Assembly: GCA_922989275.2 (NCBI GenBank)
Contig: OV277872.1
Span: forward strand, 28,722,119-28,786,118
Direction: 5' to 3'
Origin: Gari tellinella
Lineage: Eukaryota; Mollusca; Bivalvia; Cardiida; Psammobiidae
DNA: 64,000 bases
Part shown: one piece after another, positions 20,538 to 35,500 of the stretch
Layout: the number at the start of each line of letters is the position of its first letter
Position numbering within the stretch: position 1 is the stretch's first letter
Position numbers and translations under genes: made by a program
Notes under the pieces: generated by a model
Seen by the model: the letters and a program-made list of their open reading frames with translations, nothing else
What the model was told of the DNA's origin: nothing
The model's database searches: none

Positions 20538-23500
20538 CACTAAAGTCAGCCTTTCCTATTACGTTTGGTGCTTTTCTGTCCTTCCACAACCATTGCTTGA
20601 CCGCCACAGCGTTTCGTTTCTGCAAAAATACAAAAATGAATATCATTAAAGGTTAATAGTCTGAGACAATTCACTTTTTAACTCATTACTTATGGCTACA
20701 TAAGTACGCCTTAGGTTAATTTATTCTTCCAATGAAGACATTATTTCCACTTAATTTAGTCATGCATATGTACCATGAGAAAACGCTTCTATATATTTGC
20801 AGATGGCAGCGTACATGTAACACAGGTTGAAATTAAAGCAGAATGCGCATAAAGGCATATATTAAGCGGAATGTACATAAAGGCACTAGGTTAACATTTT
20901 GTGATAAAAAAACATTATTTCATTTTATAAAATATATATCCGACATTATTCAGTAAACATCACAAACAATTCAGGTGCCGCTATTATTTTACGCCAATAT
21001 AAAATATAGAAATTGATGGAAATTACTATAATATCAGTTTAGAAAAGAAAGTGGTGCGCTGGGTTGTCCGTAAAGTTTTGACGAAAACAAACTTATTTCA
21101 ACAGAGGTCCAAGCTGTCACATGTGTATCTTGGGTGACAATAATTGAATATGGTTTTCGTAACGTTGGTGTTGATCTGGAATTGTCATATAGGCGTAAAC
21201 ATTTGAAAAATATCATTTATATTAAGAGGAAATGATAGAATACATTTAAATATGTGTCACAGGGATAACGTGTAATCAGGGACGTGTAATACGCGTAATA
21301 CTGTAACCTTTTAGGGATCACGCGTATTCACTGGGAATTGATGAAATATCCCTTTTTTCATAAAATAAATAGATTTGTATATTAATAACATTTCTTTTGA
21401 TTTAAACATCATGCTTTCTTGAAATATTATGATCTAATTAATGTGCATACAAAGTTTCTCGCACAAGGGAATACAAAAAAAGTGAACAGTGTTCATATAA
21501 GCCATGCCAATTAAAAAACCAAGATATCTGTCTTGTAAATAAGGTTAACAAAATATTTCATAGTGTGGTACTTGCCTTTGAACTTAATGAACTAAATAAG
21601 GTAAGATTTATTACATTAATTAAAAGTAATTGGCAAATATTGGTAAAAATCAACGAAAAGCTTCAAAATTACGCCTTTTCCCTTGGATATTTAGGGGTTT
21701 CGTGAAATCCCTGATTTTTCAGTAATTTCATGTATTCCCTGATTGCACGTTATCCCTGTAACATTTACATAAAGCAATAACCAAACCCACCTGTCTGCTT
21801 CCCGTGTTATTTACAACGTCGTCTGCTGCAGAACTAGTGCTGTTGTAACAAGGCTTCACATCAACTTTTGGATATTGTAACGCTAATTCTGATTGGCCGT
21901 ATGGTGACGCCAGAGCTGACCATACGTCATTGGCGGTACAGTTGACATGTATGTTGTTGAAAACAATGTTTGTCGAGGATATAAGCGTGCTGATGTGAAA
22001 AAAACATTGATCCTCTGAGCATTTACTCTTTTACATCAGCATATAACCAGCAGAGTCCATGCTTATAAAGCGTTTGTTTGTTACTGAAAAGGTTCTTACG
22101 GATTTGAGCCTAGTTTGATTTGTCATATTTGAGCCTAGACCAATCAAATGCTTGATAATGAACTCAGACTCAACTCAAATTCTTTATAGCGCTGGACCAG
22201 CATTCAAGCTGTTTCCAAATTTGTTTTGGCAGTGGAGATTTAATGCGAATAAGATGTTCTACTTCATGAGTTTTATCTTTCTATTGTGTGCTTATACGAC
22301 TCCTTTAACTATTTCAATACTTTACCCGAAGCGCGGAACAGCTACTCGACATCCTAGCAGGATACAAGATGTTTGACGCCAAAAGTTTCCTGAACTTTAT
22401 GCTGTGAAAAAATTAATCATGGCGCATTCTGCTTTACTTTCAGCCTGTTTTAAGCTATTAATTGCTAGAATAAGGAAAGTATTAAATATTACACATACTC
22501 ATTACGGTATATTTTGGACCTATCTTCTTCAGCGGATGAATAAAATGCAAGTGCTAAAAGTCGCTTCTATAAGGGTAAGGGTTAACAAAAGAACAGCTAT
22601 CACTCACGTGCATTTAAGAGCCTGGTTGTTGTAATCCCCGATCAAGGAGAAGATGGAGGAGAGACTGCTGAATAAGAATGTAACGAGTCTATAACTACTG
22701 GAGCACATTGATGACGTTGAATATGTGTTGTTCACTGTGGACAGATAAAATGTACAATAGCAATAACCATTTTGTTTATACATAATGTTGCAACTCAATA
22801 GAAAAAACCCAGTTCTAACGTTTAACCCATTTTGTGCACAGGGTCCAATATAGGGGACATAGGCAAATGGTGTAGACTCTGATCAGACGCCGCATAACGC
22901 GGCGTCTGATCAGAGTCAATACTGTTTGCTGATAGGAATTTCAGTAACGAGTAGAAAACAAAACAAAAATTAATTTTTTTAGACCGGGCACACCTTAGAT
23001 CAAAATTTGATTAATCCACTATATTAGCAAGGAAAAATCTAATGGGCGAATGTGTAATTATATGTGTATGCTTAACTCTTTTAAAATGACGAGTATATGC
23101 GTCGCTAGGGTTTAGGAAGTTCTTGCCAGATTAAAGTAAAACAGACAGCTCCATAGCAAAGTTTCCGCGTTACCTTCACCTTGCTTTATCAAGTCTCATT
23201 ACCAATTCTCTTTTGGATATACCGGTAGATACTGTGTGATTTGATCTCTCTAGAAAAGTACAGTACTGAACCTTATCAAATTAAATTGATAATCGCAAGC
23301 AAATCGCAAGCCAATTGCCATCGAATTGCCATTGGAGCGGATGCTTCAAAAGGCGAATCTAACGCTTGAATATTTTTACGCGATTTTTCCGAAGCAGTTG
23401 TGACAAAAATGGGAAAAAATTAACGAAGACATATTTTGCGAATATTTGTGAGATACACCATTCAGGCACACTTACCCGAGGGTAAAGTTACTATTTTGAA

Positions 23501-26500
23501 TCGCTAGCGAATTACCATCGAATTGCCATCGAATTGTAAGCGAATTGCCATCGAATTGCATGCCAATCGCAAAAATTGTTAATTTAATATAAGGTTCAGT
23601 ACTGTATACATTTACCAACCTCTACATTGGGATACAAGGTCGAGCCCTCCAGGTCCTACGAGATCTCCCAGCTTTAACATAGCCTTGAGGGTATCGTGTG
23701 TCTGTTGAAGGTCACAATGGATCCCAGATTCCTTCATTCGATTGCTCATACAGACCAAGACATCATTGACCACACTGCCAAAACATTAGTTAACCTATTA
23801 CTGCATATACTGTAAAAACGGTTTTATTCGCGAGAATATAATTTACGCGTTAATTCGCGAATGTGTTACCTCACGTCTCTAGTTTTGAAAATGGGTGACT
23901 TCATAAAGCAGGCTGAAAGTAAAGCAGAATGTGCCTTAAGGCACATTCTGCTTTACTTCCAGTCTGCTTTAAGCTACCGCAAGCTAGAAATATTGTATGA
24001 TATCGCGAATTAATACAAAATCGCATTACACGAAATATTCAAGACGTGAAAAATACTTGTTTTACAGTATACGCTTTCCCCCTTTATTTATTCCTCCACT
24101 GAAGAAATTAGTTCCGCTTATACAGTCCATGATATGTATCGTGTAAGAAATGTTTGCTATATCATGGCAGATAACCGCTTACATCAGGATATACGGAAAG
24201 CAGAATGCGTCTTAAGGCGCTAGATCTATAAAGAACAAAGTAGGACCAATTAACGTGTTATTTAATAATAACTAGGTAATTATAATACTCGTACTAATCG
24301 CAGAGCTTAGCCACAGCCGGCATAAACATATAGTGTTATCTTTTTACTTTTTTATCAGAAGTTTAATCATAATACATTTACTTAATTATTTCAACGCCCA
24401 TAAAAGCCAAATGATTTGTGTTTGTGTCAACTGCTTTTGGGCTTACAATGTTTGACAATCATGACCTTTTTTAATCTGAGTGACAAACGGTTTGGAGCCA
24501 GATCAGATGCATGATCTGACTTCAAACTGTTTGCAATGGAAATAATAGTTTTAGCGTAAACGCGTTTATTAGGAAAAAACTTCTTCTCCGCTGTGTTACA
24601 ATATGACACACAATACACACCATGATCAAAGGGCTCTGTTATGTGCCCTTAATTTGATCTGAGGCTTCCTTTTTTGCATAGAACAAACTACATTGTGTAC
24701 TCCTCACAGGTACACTAGCTAGTTGCAAAGGACGCATATATTTTTTTGTCACTAGGATTGAACGGATATAAGTATGTGAGTATCCAAGAAACAACGTACC
24801 TGCACGATTCTTTAGAAGGAACAGAGTTGTTTCCCTGGGGTATGACGTCACGAAGGTAGACCAAACAAGTTATCACTCCATTATTACTAAACACGTCAAT
24901 AGGTTTGACACAGACTGGTGCTTTAGTCGTCATTGAAGATGGCGCACTGAGTTGGTTACCGGTAACCTTAAATAAAAAATAATAATATTCGCAACGTAAG
25001 GTGCATTTTGCTTTACTTTTGGTCTGCTTTAAGCTTTCACCAGCTAAAATATATAAACTGTTTCATATGATACATCTTCATGATTGTATAAATTAGAACT
25101 ATCTTGTTCAGTTGAGAAATAAATTTTAAGAGCGTAAAATGGTGTATTTATTTAGCAAGAGTTGTCTCACCTTCGTGTGAACCAACTTATGAACGATTTA
25201 TGCAGGTTTGACTTTAGTCGTATATGAGAGGTATATGTACACAAGTTGAGGACAGATATTAGATATAGTTACTGTATATATAGGTTGCTCATTAGCTATT
25301 CATGTTCAAAAAATTATGTCAAAATGTCCATCATGTAACTTTGAGACCATTGGTAGACGACACTTTTAAGCAGACGATATTGCAGCTGTAAAAACGTTAG
25401 ACATAATTTTTCTGTTAAGGGAACCGCAACAAAGGTCGTTGTAAGGAGGGTTTTGTTGTTGGGAGGGCCGTTGAAGAGAGGGAACACTGTAATTGACTTG
25501 ATACTTACTTTGAAACATTGACCAAGGTGTAGGGATCGGAAATGGCGCTGGGTCCAGGCTTCAGCAGCGCTGGAGGCAAATGCAGACTGAAGCTGAGCAT
25601 CAGTACATGTTGTATGCATAAAGGTAGTGACAGACTTCTTTGCGCAGCTTAGTAGATAGTCCATCAGCCTGAAATTAGTTTACACAGGTGGAGAACACGT
25701 TCATCTTTCCAAATTATATGTAATGCGTGTACGCTAAAACAATTATTTCTTTTGTAAACAGTTTGGGGCATGATCAGACACCGGGTAACCCGGTGTCTGA
25801 CCAAGGTCCATACTGTTTGCCTCTCAGATTAAAATAATTCGTCAGAAATTTCAAAAAGTACTAATTCTCTATATTTAAATGTGCGTTTAAACGGGACATA
25901 ATAACGTCTTCTCCACTGTAATACAGCGCTCCCTCTCTACAACGACACCATACAGGAGACAAAAATTATGTACGTTGTTCGGAGTGAGTCGTTATAGGGA
26001 GGGAATTTTGCAAACAGCTTAAATCCAGATCAGACGCCGCGTAACGCGGCGTCTGATTTGGATTCAAGCTGTTTGTTGAGAGGGCCGTTGTAGGGAGGGA
26101 GCACTGTAGGTAAACATTCCCCCTGAAACATCAAATAGATAATTAAGTCGAGCCCATGTTGGACTTTTCAGAGTTCTGGTGGGTTTTTTTTTTTTACAAT
26201 ACATGTACATTTGTATTACAAAATGACAAACTGTTCATACTCTGACCAAAGGGCTCCTTAAGTATACACTACATATAGGAGTATATAATATATAAAAAAT
26301 ATAATTTATTTAGCATATAAAGGCATTTTTCTATATACCTATCGATGATTTATAGGGTTTTTTCAGTTTTATATGCGTCACAGTTGATATCACCACTAGT
26401 GATGATATCACTTTTGCAGTAACGATATCATTTTTGCCGGAACTTTCATTTGTGACGTCACACGTAAGCAATTAAATGTGTGTGTTTTCTCTGTATGAAT

Positions 26501-29500
26501 GTCATTAAAAGGATAATCAATTTCTTTGAATGAATATGAAAAATATATCACTCGAGTGGGTTGTTAACCGGTTAATAAAACTCGTCATGCGGACACGTTT
26601 TTAACCAGATAACAACCCATTCTCGTGATGTAATTTTCATATCAATACATAGAAATTGATTACATTGTATCCTCTATTTATTAGGAAAGAATAACGTTTT
26701 CTCCATTGTACTTACATGCAATTGGTCTGTGGGTATAAAGCTATCTGCTTCACAAGGGGACGACATGATGTTAGAGAAAACTCGGCTAGTCTGTCCTCAG
26801 AGCATAAACTGCCGGTTTCTGGGGACACTGAAGCAGAAAAAGCATGTATTCCAAAGATGTAAACCTTAACATGGTTTAAATGTAATGTCTCGCAGCCTTT
26901 CAATACATTATCTGGTAAATCTAGTTAACCTATGCGTACCTACCGTCCTATAAAAGGGACTGTATACTTATATAAAACAAAACGAAAATGAAAATTGTGA
27001 CCAGGCACCCCTTATATCGAACTTGGAACTCTTTTGTGTCGCATTGGGGCATGTAAATGAAAGAACTAAATGGAATTTGATGAACTTTGTATAGAGGGGA
27101 AAATAAATCAAAGATGTAAAAAAATCGTATTCGAGAGTAATAAACAATTGGAGAAAACTGTTCAGTGGTGGAAAACTCACGGAACTGTAGTAAAATACGT
27201 AAAAGTTCTCTATAATGACCACTTATTTGTGTTGGTTAGCATGTGTCTAAGGCAGATGGCTGCTAACAACAGGGTGAATTGGCTTTGTTTCACCTATACG
27301 TTGCTTTAAGTTGTCACCTGTCTTTTATGCAGTCAGTTAGCCTTCATTTATGTGGTCGTAATAGAGAGGTTTTACTGTTCACACATGGTTGAGGAGAAAA
27401 GCGCCCCTTTCGGCTTTACCTTTGCAGCCTCGGTATGTGGCTGGATCAATGAATGTCATCAGGGTCACCATGTACTCAATGTCAGCCAGACTACAGATGT
27501 CGCCTTGACTGTCTATGTCCCGTTTGGTACAATACACGGACTCGGAGTAGTACCTTGAAAAAATGTACATATTAGTATGGATTACCTCCCTTAACGTACC
27601 GGTTAAAATGGATTACATCCCCTATCATACAAGTTAACTTGATTACCTCCTCTATGAAGAGGTTAGTGTGAAGTATCTCCCTTTACAACTGTAAGTCTGG
27701 ATTGCCGCCCGTACATATCAGTCTAAATTACCTCATTTTACATACATGTTAGTCTTATAGAGTAACCTAGGCTCCTAACACTAAACTACAAGTAAGTCTT
27801 GATTACATGTACTTTCCATAAGGAACAGAAGTCTTAAATATGTTCTCCCTGCACAGCCATGTTAGATTATTACCTCCCCAAACATATAGGACAACATTGA
27901 TTACCTTTCATTAAATCACAGGTACTTGACACATACTTTATTATCTATGAACCCCCTCCCCCCTTAAAAAAAAAAAAAAAATTTTTTTTTTTACTATACT
28001 TCTATTATAGATACAAGGTAAACAGCGCAATTCAACACCTAGTCTTTACTATCGACTTAAACTGATGCTAAAATAGACTCGATCGCCGATATTCTCTTGT
28101 GGTACCCTCGGGAAATGATTAATTTATCAATATCTACTTTTTATTTCATCAAATTCCGTCAAATAACGCCACAGTACGTGAATTATAACGAAAATAAGCT
28201 TCAAAAAGTTTTCATAGATAATAAAGTATGTGTCAAGTACCTGTGCATTAAATATAAGATAGTCTAGATTTCATCCCCCAACAGACAAGATAGTATTAAG
28301 AAATTAACTAAGGAACAGCAATCACGGCGTTACTGAAGCAACGCAACAAAATGGTTCGCGGAGAGCACACCTATAAACCCTGCGGAAAGTTGTCCATAAG
28401 TCCCGCCCCTAGAGAAATTGCGTTTATATAAAATAAACGTCATTTTGTTGAATGGAATTGAATGGAGCGAATGCAAATATTATAGATTACTTCCCACTGC
28501 GATAGAGGATACATTCTGTACACATTCAGTGGGGAATACTTTTTTCTCCCGTTTAAACGAAACCGTTATCCGATTAGGATCCAAACTATTTGCCAAGTTG
28601 CATTTTGGTGCCATTGGCAGTGAAAAAGGAAATACTAATAGAACTGAAGGAACCTACCTGCACGTCTCATCGTGAGTGAGAAGAGAGGCGTTGACATTCC
28701 CAAGTATCGACACACAGGACTGGAAGGCGGAGCTAGCTATCATGTGGGCGGTGCAGTTTGATCCTGTGGGCGTGTTAGAAATTAAATTTTAAGGTACTTC
28801 GCATATGCGCGTAGTTTCCATACGATTGTTATGAAACTTTTCATGAAGAATGATAATAGCCTAAGAAACAATGTGTGTAAATATAGGCAAAATTTATCGT
28901 GTGGTTTGTCTTTAAGGTCTTTTTTCTGACAAAAACCTAGAATTTTGATGATTTTATTTTTCTTAAAAATGAATAAAGCAAATGACTATAATTCTCACCC
29001 AATAAGTAGTCCACAACATTCATTACAAGTATAGCTAAAAAGATTTTGAATAAAGGTGTTCAGAAAGATGTTATCAGCTATTTAAATTTTGCAAAATGCT
29101 AAAAAATTGAATTACAAAAAACTGACTCGTTCAATGTATATTTGTTTTCATTTTATTCAAATATATGGTTGATGAACTAGTCAGTGTGAAAAAATTAGAA
29201 AATATTACAGTCAGGATTTGTTGTAATAACATTTTCTTATTAAAATGTGGGATATTTGTTGTTTAGATACAGTTACCTACCTTAGAATTAAAACTTTGTC
29301 ATTAAAATGCATTATTATTTATTCATGGACTTGCATACAAGGTTTATTATATTGTTTTAACATAATTATAATGGGCAATATCGATCTTGAAAAGGTTACC
29401 GTATTGATAAGCTTCAATGTGTGGCTTAATAGTTCGATCAAATCGTTTACATGTATACCGATTTAATTGACTTGTAAGTCATTAAACTAAAACGTACAGG

Positions 29501-32500
29501 TAAGTGGACATATACTTGGACCGTAAACATCACTAGTTCTAATCAACGAAGACTAAACATAACATGTCTCTTGATTACTGCGTTATGGATTGACAAGTCA
29601 ATAAATCGGACACTAAAAAAATATTTGGATCGGATGGGTCTCGAACCTATGACCTTTTGATTGCTAATCAACCACTATACTAACTGCGCTATCAAGGATT
29701 ATACTAATTCGTATCAACATTTACTTTATATAAATTTTCTAGTATAAACACGTACGAAAACAGTCTGTGTCGTCAAGACGCATATCCGATCGCCCGCAAG
29801 ACCGACTTCCGGTAGCCAAAGGCCTTAAGAATGATTGTTTATGATTTCAATATCCTAGTACAGTGATCACTCTGTACAACAACACCCAATGGAATACAAA
29901 GATTATGTGTGTTGTTCGGAGGAAATTGTTATAGTAAGGGAAATTTAATACCATTAGAGTACAATTGCAAACAGTTTGAAACCAGATCAGACGCCGCGTC
30001 ACGCGGCGTCTGATCTAGGTTTGAACTGTTTGTCACTCCCCTTTTGTATCTTCTGTCAAAATCACGATAGACCAATGCAAAACATTGAGATAAAACGGTA
30101 AACGACAACTTTAAGTAGACGATATTGCAGCAGTTATTAGACATAATTGTCTAGTTTGGGGAACAGCGGTAAAAAATGTTGTACAAAGGGAATCGTTTTT
30201 CGGATGGTCGTTGTAGGAAGGTAGTACTGTATATAAAATCTCGTGCAGGATCAATCTCCCTTTGATTTACCAAAAAGCTTGAATCTTTGCGACGAGTAAC
30301 TGTGAAAAAAGTACACTTGTCCTATGCAAACAGTGTAGACCTAGAACAGAGCGTTTCTAAAGGATCCCTCTGATCAGGGTCTGCACTGTTTGCCATGTAT
30401 AATATATTGCTAAAACGAACATTAATTGCCAATTATGGACCCATTAAGAGTTTCAGGGTTGCGTGTGTAGCGTTACATAGACATTAGGCGTAGCAAACAA
30501 CAAATTGTGTACTAAAACTTCCATGTTTAGGTATACAGTGGAGCAGACGTTATTCCTTCCGTGTGCAGAAAAAAGGGAAACGCAAATCAATACAATGTAG
30601 AAAATGACAACGTTAAGACAAGTTTGAGGGCTCATTTTAATCTGAGTGGCAAACAGTTTTAAGCTTGATCAGACGCTGGGTATTAGGTGTCTGGTTTGGC
30701 TCCAAACTGTTTGCGATGGAAATAACAATTTTAGTGTAAATGCGCTTACTGGGAAAGAATAGCATCTTCTCCACTGTATATAGTACTTCGCTAACAATGT
30801 AGATCATACTTCACACTCTTTAAAGGAAAGCAGTTCCGAAGCTTACATTTATATATTCAAGTTTAGAAATGAAAGACGACTGTTCTTGAGACTAAACCGG
30901 CATAATATCTACTGCCAAAGAAGCTGGACCAAGTAGTGTGTTTCAACATGTACAGTGGAGAAAACGTTATTCTTTTCCAATGAACGCGTTTACGCGAAAA
31001 CTATTATTTCCATTACAAACAGTTTGGAGCCAGATCACACACCGGGTAACCCGGCGTCTGATCATGCTCCAAACTGTTTTCCACTCAGGTTCAAACGAAT
31101 TGTCAAGTAGTTGCATTTTTCTGCGTTTAAATGCGTTTGCGTTTCGTTTGCGTTTAAACGGGAAATAATATTAGTTTTTATCACATAAACGTGCGAAATA
31201 TAGAGGGCCGTAAAAATCGTATGGCCCACTGGGCATATATTTTATACTAATTTTCGAATCACCGAAATACTGTACTACTACGCCGACTGTAAATCAGTAC
31301 AGAGAATCTAGACAAACTTAGATCACCACTAGGTATTGAAACATTCCCAAGTGTCCTAGAAACATTTATTCTGAGCAGTCCCGCAAACTCAGGCTGTAAA
31401 TAAGGCTGCATAGAGCTCTAGTATTAACAGTGATTCAGACTGTTGTTCAAATTCAGACGTTACAATGATAATGACGTCATGTTGCTCTAACGACGTTATT
31501 TTGAAAACGAAACTAGATTCTAAATGTCAACTGATCATTTTTAGTCAATTACAACAATTTTTCAGTTAAATATTAATTTAAAATTGAATATGGTATCAGA
31601 GAAGTCTTTTCACAGCACATTGATGTTGATTTTCTTTATTTTAGTTTGATAGGTGTTTTTCATTACGGATGAATACAACCGAATAACGCCTATGACGAAT
31701 CGTTTCCTAAGAGCCGAGGGCAAAAGTGAAAGTAAGACCGTTCGGATTTTCGTGTCATTTTGGTGTTTATGTGATAAATAGGATATCAAATTCGTGTGTG
31801 TTCAGTCGTGAATTTATTGAACTCGTTGGATAAAATGATATGTTGCTCGCCAAGGCTCGCAACATATGATTTTATCCAACTCGTTCAATAAATTCACGAC
31901 TGAACACACACTCATTCAATATCCTCTATATACAGTTTCTTCACAGTGTACATGAGGATTTCTTCCCGGCTGAGGTAAATCATGTTGCCCGAGCCGTTAG
32001 GCGAGGGGTTACATGATTTTACCAGCAGGGAAGAAATCCTCATGTACACTGTGAAGAAACTGTATAACGAATTTATTATACTGCAAAGTTTTCTCTGTTC
32101 AAACGAAATATTTCGGAATTTGTCGTGTACAGCGCTCAAAATAAAATATAACAAAATCGCGCCAAAGCAGATAACGTTTGAGCGTAAATGACGCCATGTC
32201 GTCACGTCTGATGGTTGTTATTCAAAAGAAAAATGGGCATACTCGGCAAACTTCGACGTCAAACTTTCCCAGAAATAATGCGACTATTGGAAGATCCAAA
32301 CACCGATTGGTTCTTAGCCGAAATGGACTTAAAACGGAGGATGCACTCAATCCTATCGAGCAATCGGCCATCTTTTTTTCTGCAAATCAACACTCAGGGA
32401 CCTGTCAGCCAATGAAAACAGCTGCATTTCCATGTACCCTGTCTGCTCACAGGGTATTTTTTTTTTAATACATGGGATTATGTCTAGGGCTCGTTGACCA

Positions 32501-35500
32501 ATGAAAAGTAAGGAATTTACTTTGCAGTATAATAATAAAGTTCTCTCCACTGCAATCTGGGCTACCTGTGACAGAGATGTTAAGAAGATTGACAGTTGTA
32601 AATACAGTGCCCCCCCCCCCCCCATCAACGGCCCTCCCAACAACGGCACCCTTGTTACAACGACTCTTACGGCTGTACCCCAAACAAGACAAAATGTTTA
32701 ACACTTTTACATGTACTGCTACACTATCGTCTGCTTCAAATTGCTGTCTGCTGTTTTTTTTTCAACATTACATTTTGATTGAATAAATATAATGACAGGT
32801 GACAAACAGCTTGAATCCAGATCAGAAGCCGCTTAACGCGGCGTCTGATCTGGATTCAAGCTGTTTGCAGATGTAAGCCAATTTCCCTACCTGAAACGAC
32901 TCCCTCTGAACAACGCACACAATCTGTGTCTCCCATTGGGTGTCGTTTTAGAGAGGGAGCGCTGTAGATCAAATCAAAATGAAAGTAAGACTCACCAGGA
33001 CGTATCGGCTGTGGTGGAAATGTTACCTAAATAGAATAAAAACAAAAAGCTCAATTAGGTCGATTAGGTGATGAAAAACATTATCACACTGAATCGGGTA
33101 AGCAAAAGTACGTAATTCAAGTACAGTTGCAGTAGAGAATAATTATTTCTCCCATTTTCGCCCATGTGGGATAGAGGTATTCCCCATGTGGAATCACTCT
33201 ATCCTCCATACCACGTGACGTCTTTTACTGCTTGACCAGCTTAACCACAAGCGCTGCATGACGCGGGTAACTAAATGACGTCATGTATGACGACGTCACT
33301 ATAAACAACGTCGTGTTTGGCGGAAATAAGTGCACAGAAACTGCAATTATCTCGTTATTTATATCATTAATGGGAGAAAAAAAATCCACCATTCGTTTTG
33401 TTGATGTAGGATAGGAATTTTCTCCCCCTCGGGGGAGAAAATTCCTATCCTACATCAACACTCATGGTGGATTCTTATATTCTCCCATTTTCGCCCATGT
33501 GGGATAGAGGTACTCCCTATGTGGAATCACTCTATCCTCCATACCACGTGACGTCTATTATTGTTTGCACAGCTTTAACAAAAGCGCTTTACGACGCGGG
33601 TAATTAATGACGCCATTTCTGACGACGTCACTATAAACAACGTCGTGTTTTGGCGGAAAAAAGTGCACAGAAACTGCAATTATTTCGTTATTTCTATCAT
33701 GTTTTAATGATTTAATGGGAGAAAAAAAATCCACCATTCGTTTTGTTGATGTAGGATAGAAATTTTCTCCCCCTCGTGTCAGAAAATTCATACAGGGACT
33801 CGGCAAGCCTCGTCCCTGCATGAATTTTCTGACCCTCGGGGGAGAAAATTCCTATCCTACATCAACACTCATGGTGGATTCTTATATTCCCACTTAAGGG
33901 TGTATCAATGTCATGAGCCATTTTTTTCAAAGTATTAAACTTTTTTTCTATCATTGTTTTTTTGGAAGAGCTATTTATGATGAATGAAAAAATGAAAAAA
34001 AATATATATGGTGGTGTCCTTTTTTTTTTAGCTACAGCGATTTGAAAAAGGTATGTCAAATTTGGATTTTTTTCTTCAAATGTTACCCATTCAGAGTACA
34101 AGCTTCAGTAAAATCTATTTCAAAACAAAACAAAAATGTTAATTTGGGGTTTCTTTATTTATTTCATGTCTATGGTGGTATGTTCACATATATAAACCAA
34201 ATTTAGACAAAGCAGGCACCAGGTTTGAAGAATATGGATCCTTGAATATCAAAAATATGCTTTATATAGGGCATGATTTTATTAGATTTTTTATTTTATG
34301 AAAAAAAGTAAAAAAGTTTGAAAATGAAATAGTTCTAGTATTAAACTTTTTCTTATATTCTACCAGATGAAAGCCCATACTAAGGCAGTTCAAAATATGA
34401 AAAGAAATTGAAAGGTCAGTGTTGAAAATTTTGAGTTATTAAATTAAAAAGAGTTATCGCCCCTTACAAAATTTACAAAAAAGTACCATATCGATGATAT
34501 TTAGAGCTTTATAAATTTCACATTTGGTGCCTTTTTTTTCTTAAATTAGTTTTTGTATGAAGAAATACTACCATAGATAGGAAATACATAACACAAAACC
34601 AAATTATCATATTTGTTTTCATTCAAAATGGATTTTATTGAAGCGGGCTGTTTGAAAAGGACAAAATTAGGGGAAGTGGGTGGGGTAAATTTTAAATGGT
34701 CATGGAGCCAACTGTTGTTCACCAAAATGTACACTTTTTCTATTTTTTCATTCATCTTAAATAGCTCTTCAATACAAAACCATCATAGAGTGTTTTCATA
34801 TACTTCGAAAAGTTCCCAAATTCATGACATTGATACACCCTTAACGGGTTTATGCTAAGATTATAATGTCCTTTGCAAAATGTTTGCATGGAGTCAGATC
34901 AAACGCCGGGTGAATTGAATAGTTTCCTAACTGTTTGCCGTTCAAATGAACTCTTTCACGACCAAATTTATCGTGAGAGTTTTACCACTTCAATTGCGTT
35001 TCGTTTGCGTTGTACAGTGGAAAAGGCGTTGTTGTTGGTCAATAATCGCGTTTACGCTCAAAATGTTATTTGCATTGCTACATGTACAGTGGAGAAAACG
35101 TTATCGCGTTTACGCTAAAACTATTGTTTCCTATGCAAACAGTTTGGAGCCAGATCAGACGCCGGGTACTGGCGTCTGATCGGGCTCCCAACTGTTTGCC
35201 ACTCAGAGTAAAACGAATACTCAGAATTATTAAAAAGTTGTCATTTTATACGTTTTAGTGCTTTGCGTTTGCGTTTCGTTTAAACGAGAAAGAATAACGT
35301 TTGCTCCACTGTACACGTAACAGGTTGGAGCCCGGCGCCTAATCAGACTCCAAACTGTTCGTCCCTCAGTTTAAAATAGATAAAAATTTCAAAACAGTTG
35401 TTACAGTTTTACCATTATTACGTCATAACACGTCTACAACTGTCGACGCTATATTACCACTGCTTTTACTAATGAAATTTGGGGGGTTTGTGCGTTTTGA

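Noticed and set aside
21260..21285. Resemblance of GGGATAACGTGTAAT to a homing endonuclease site
   Set aside because: It is part of the element's TIR; the similarity is short and partial.
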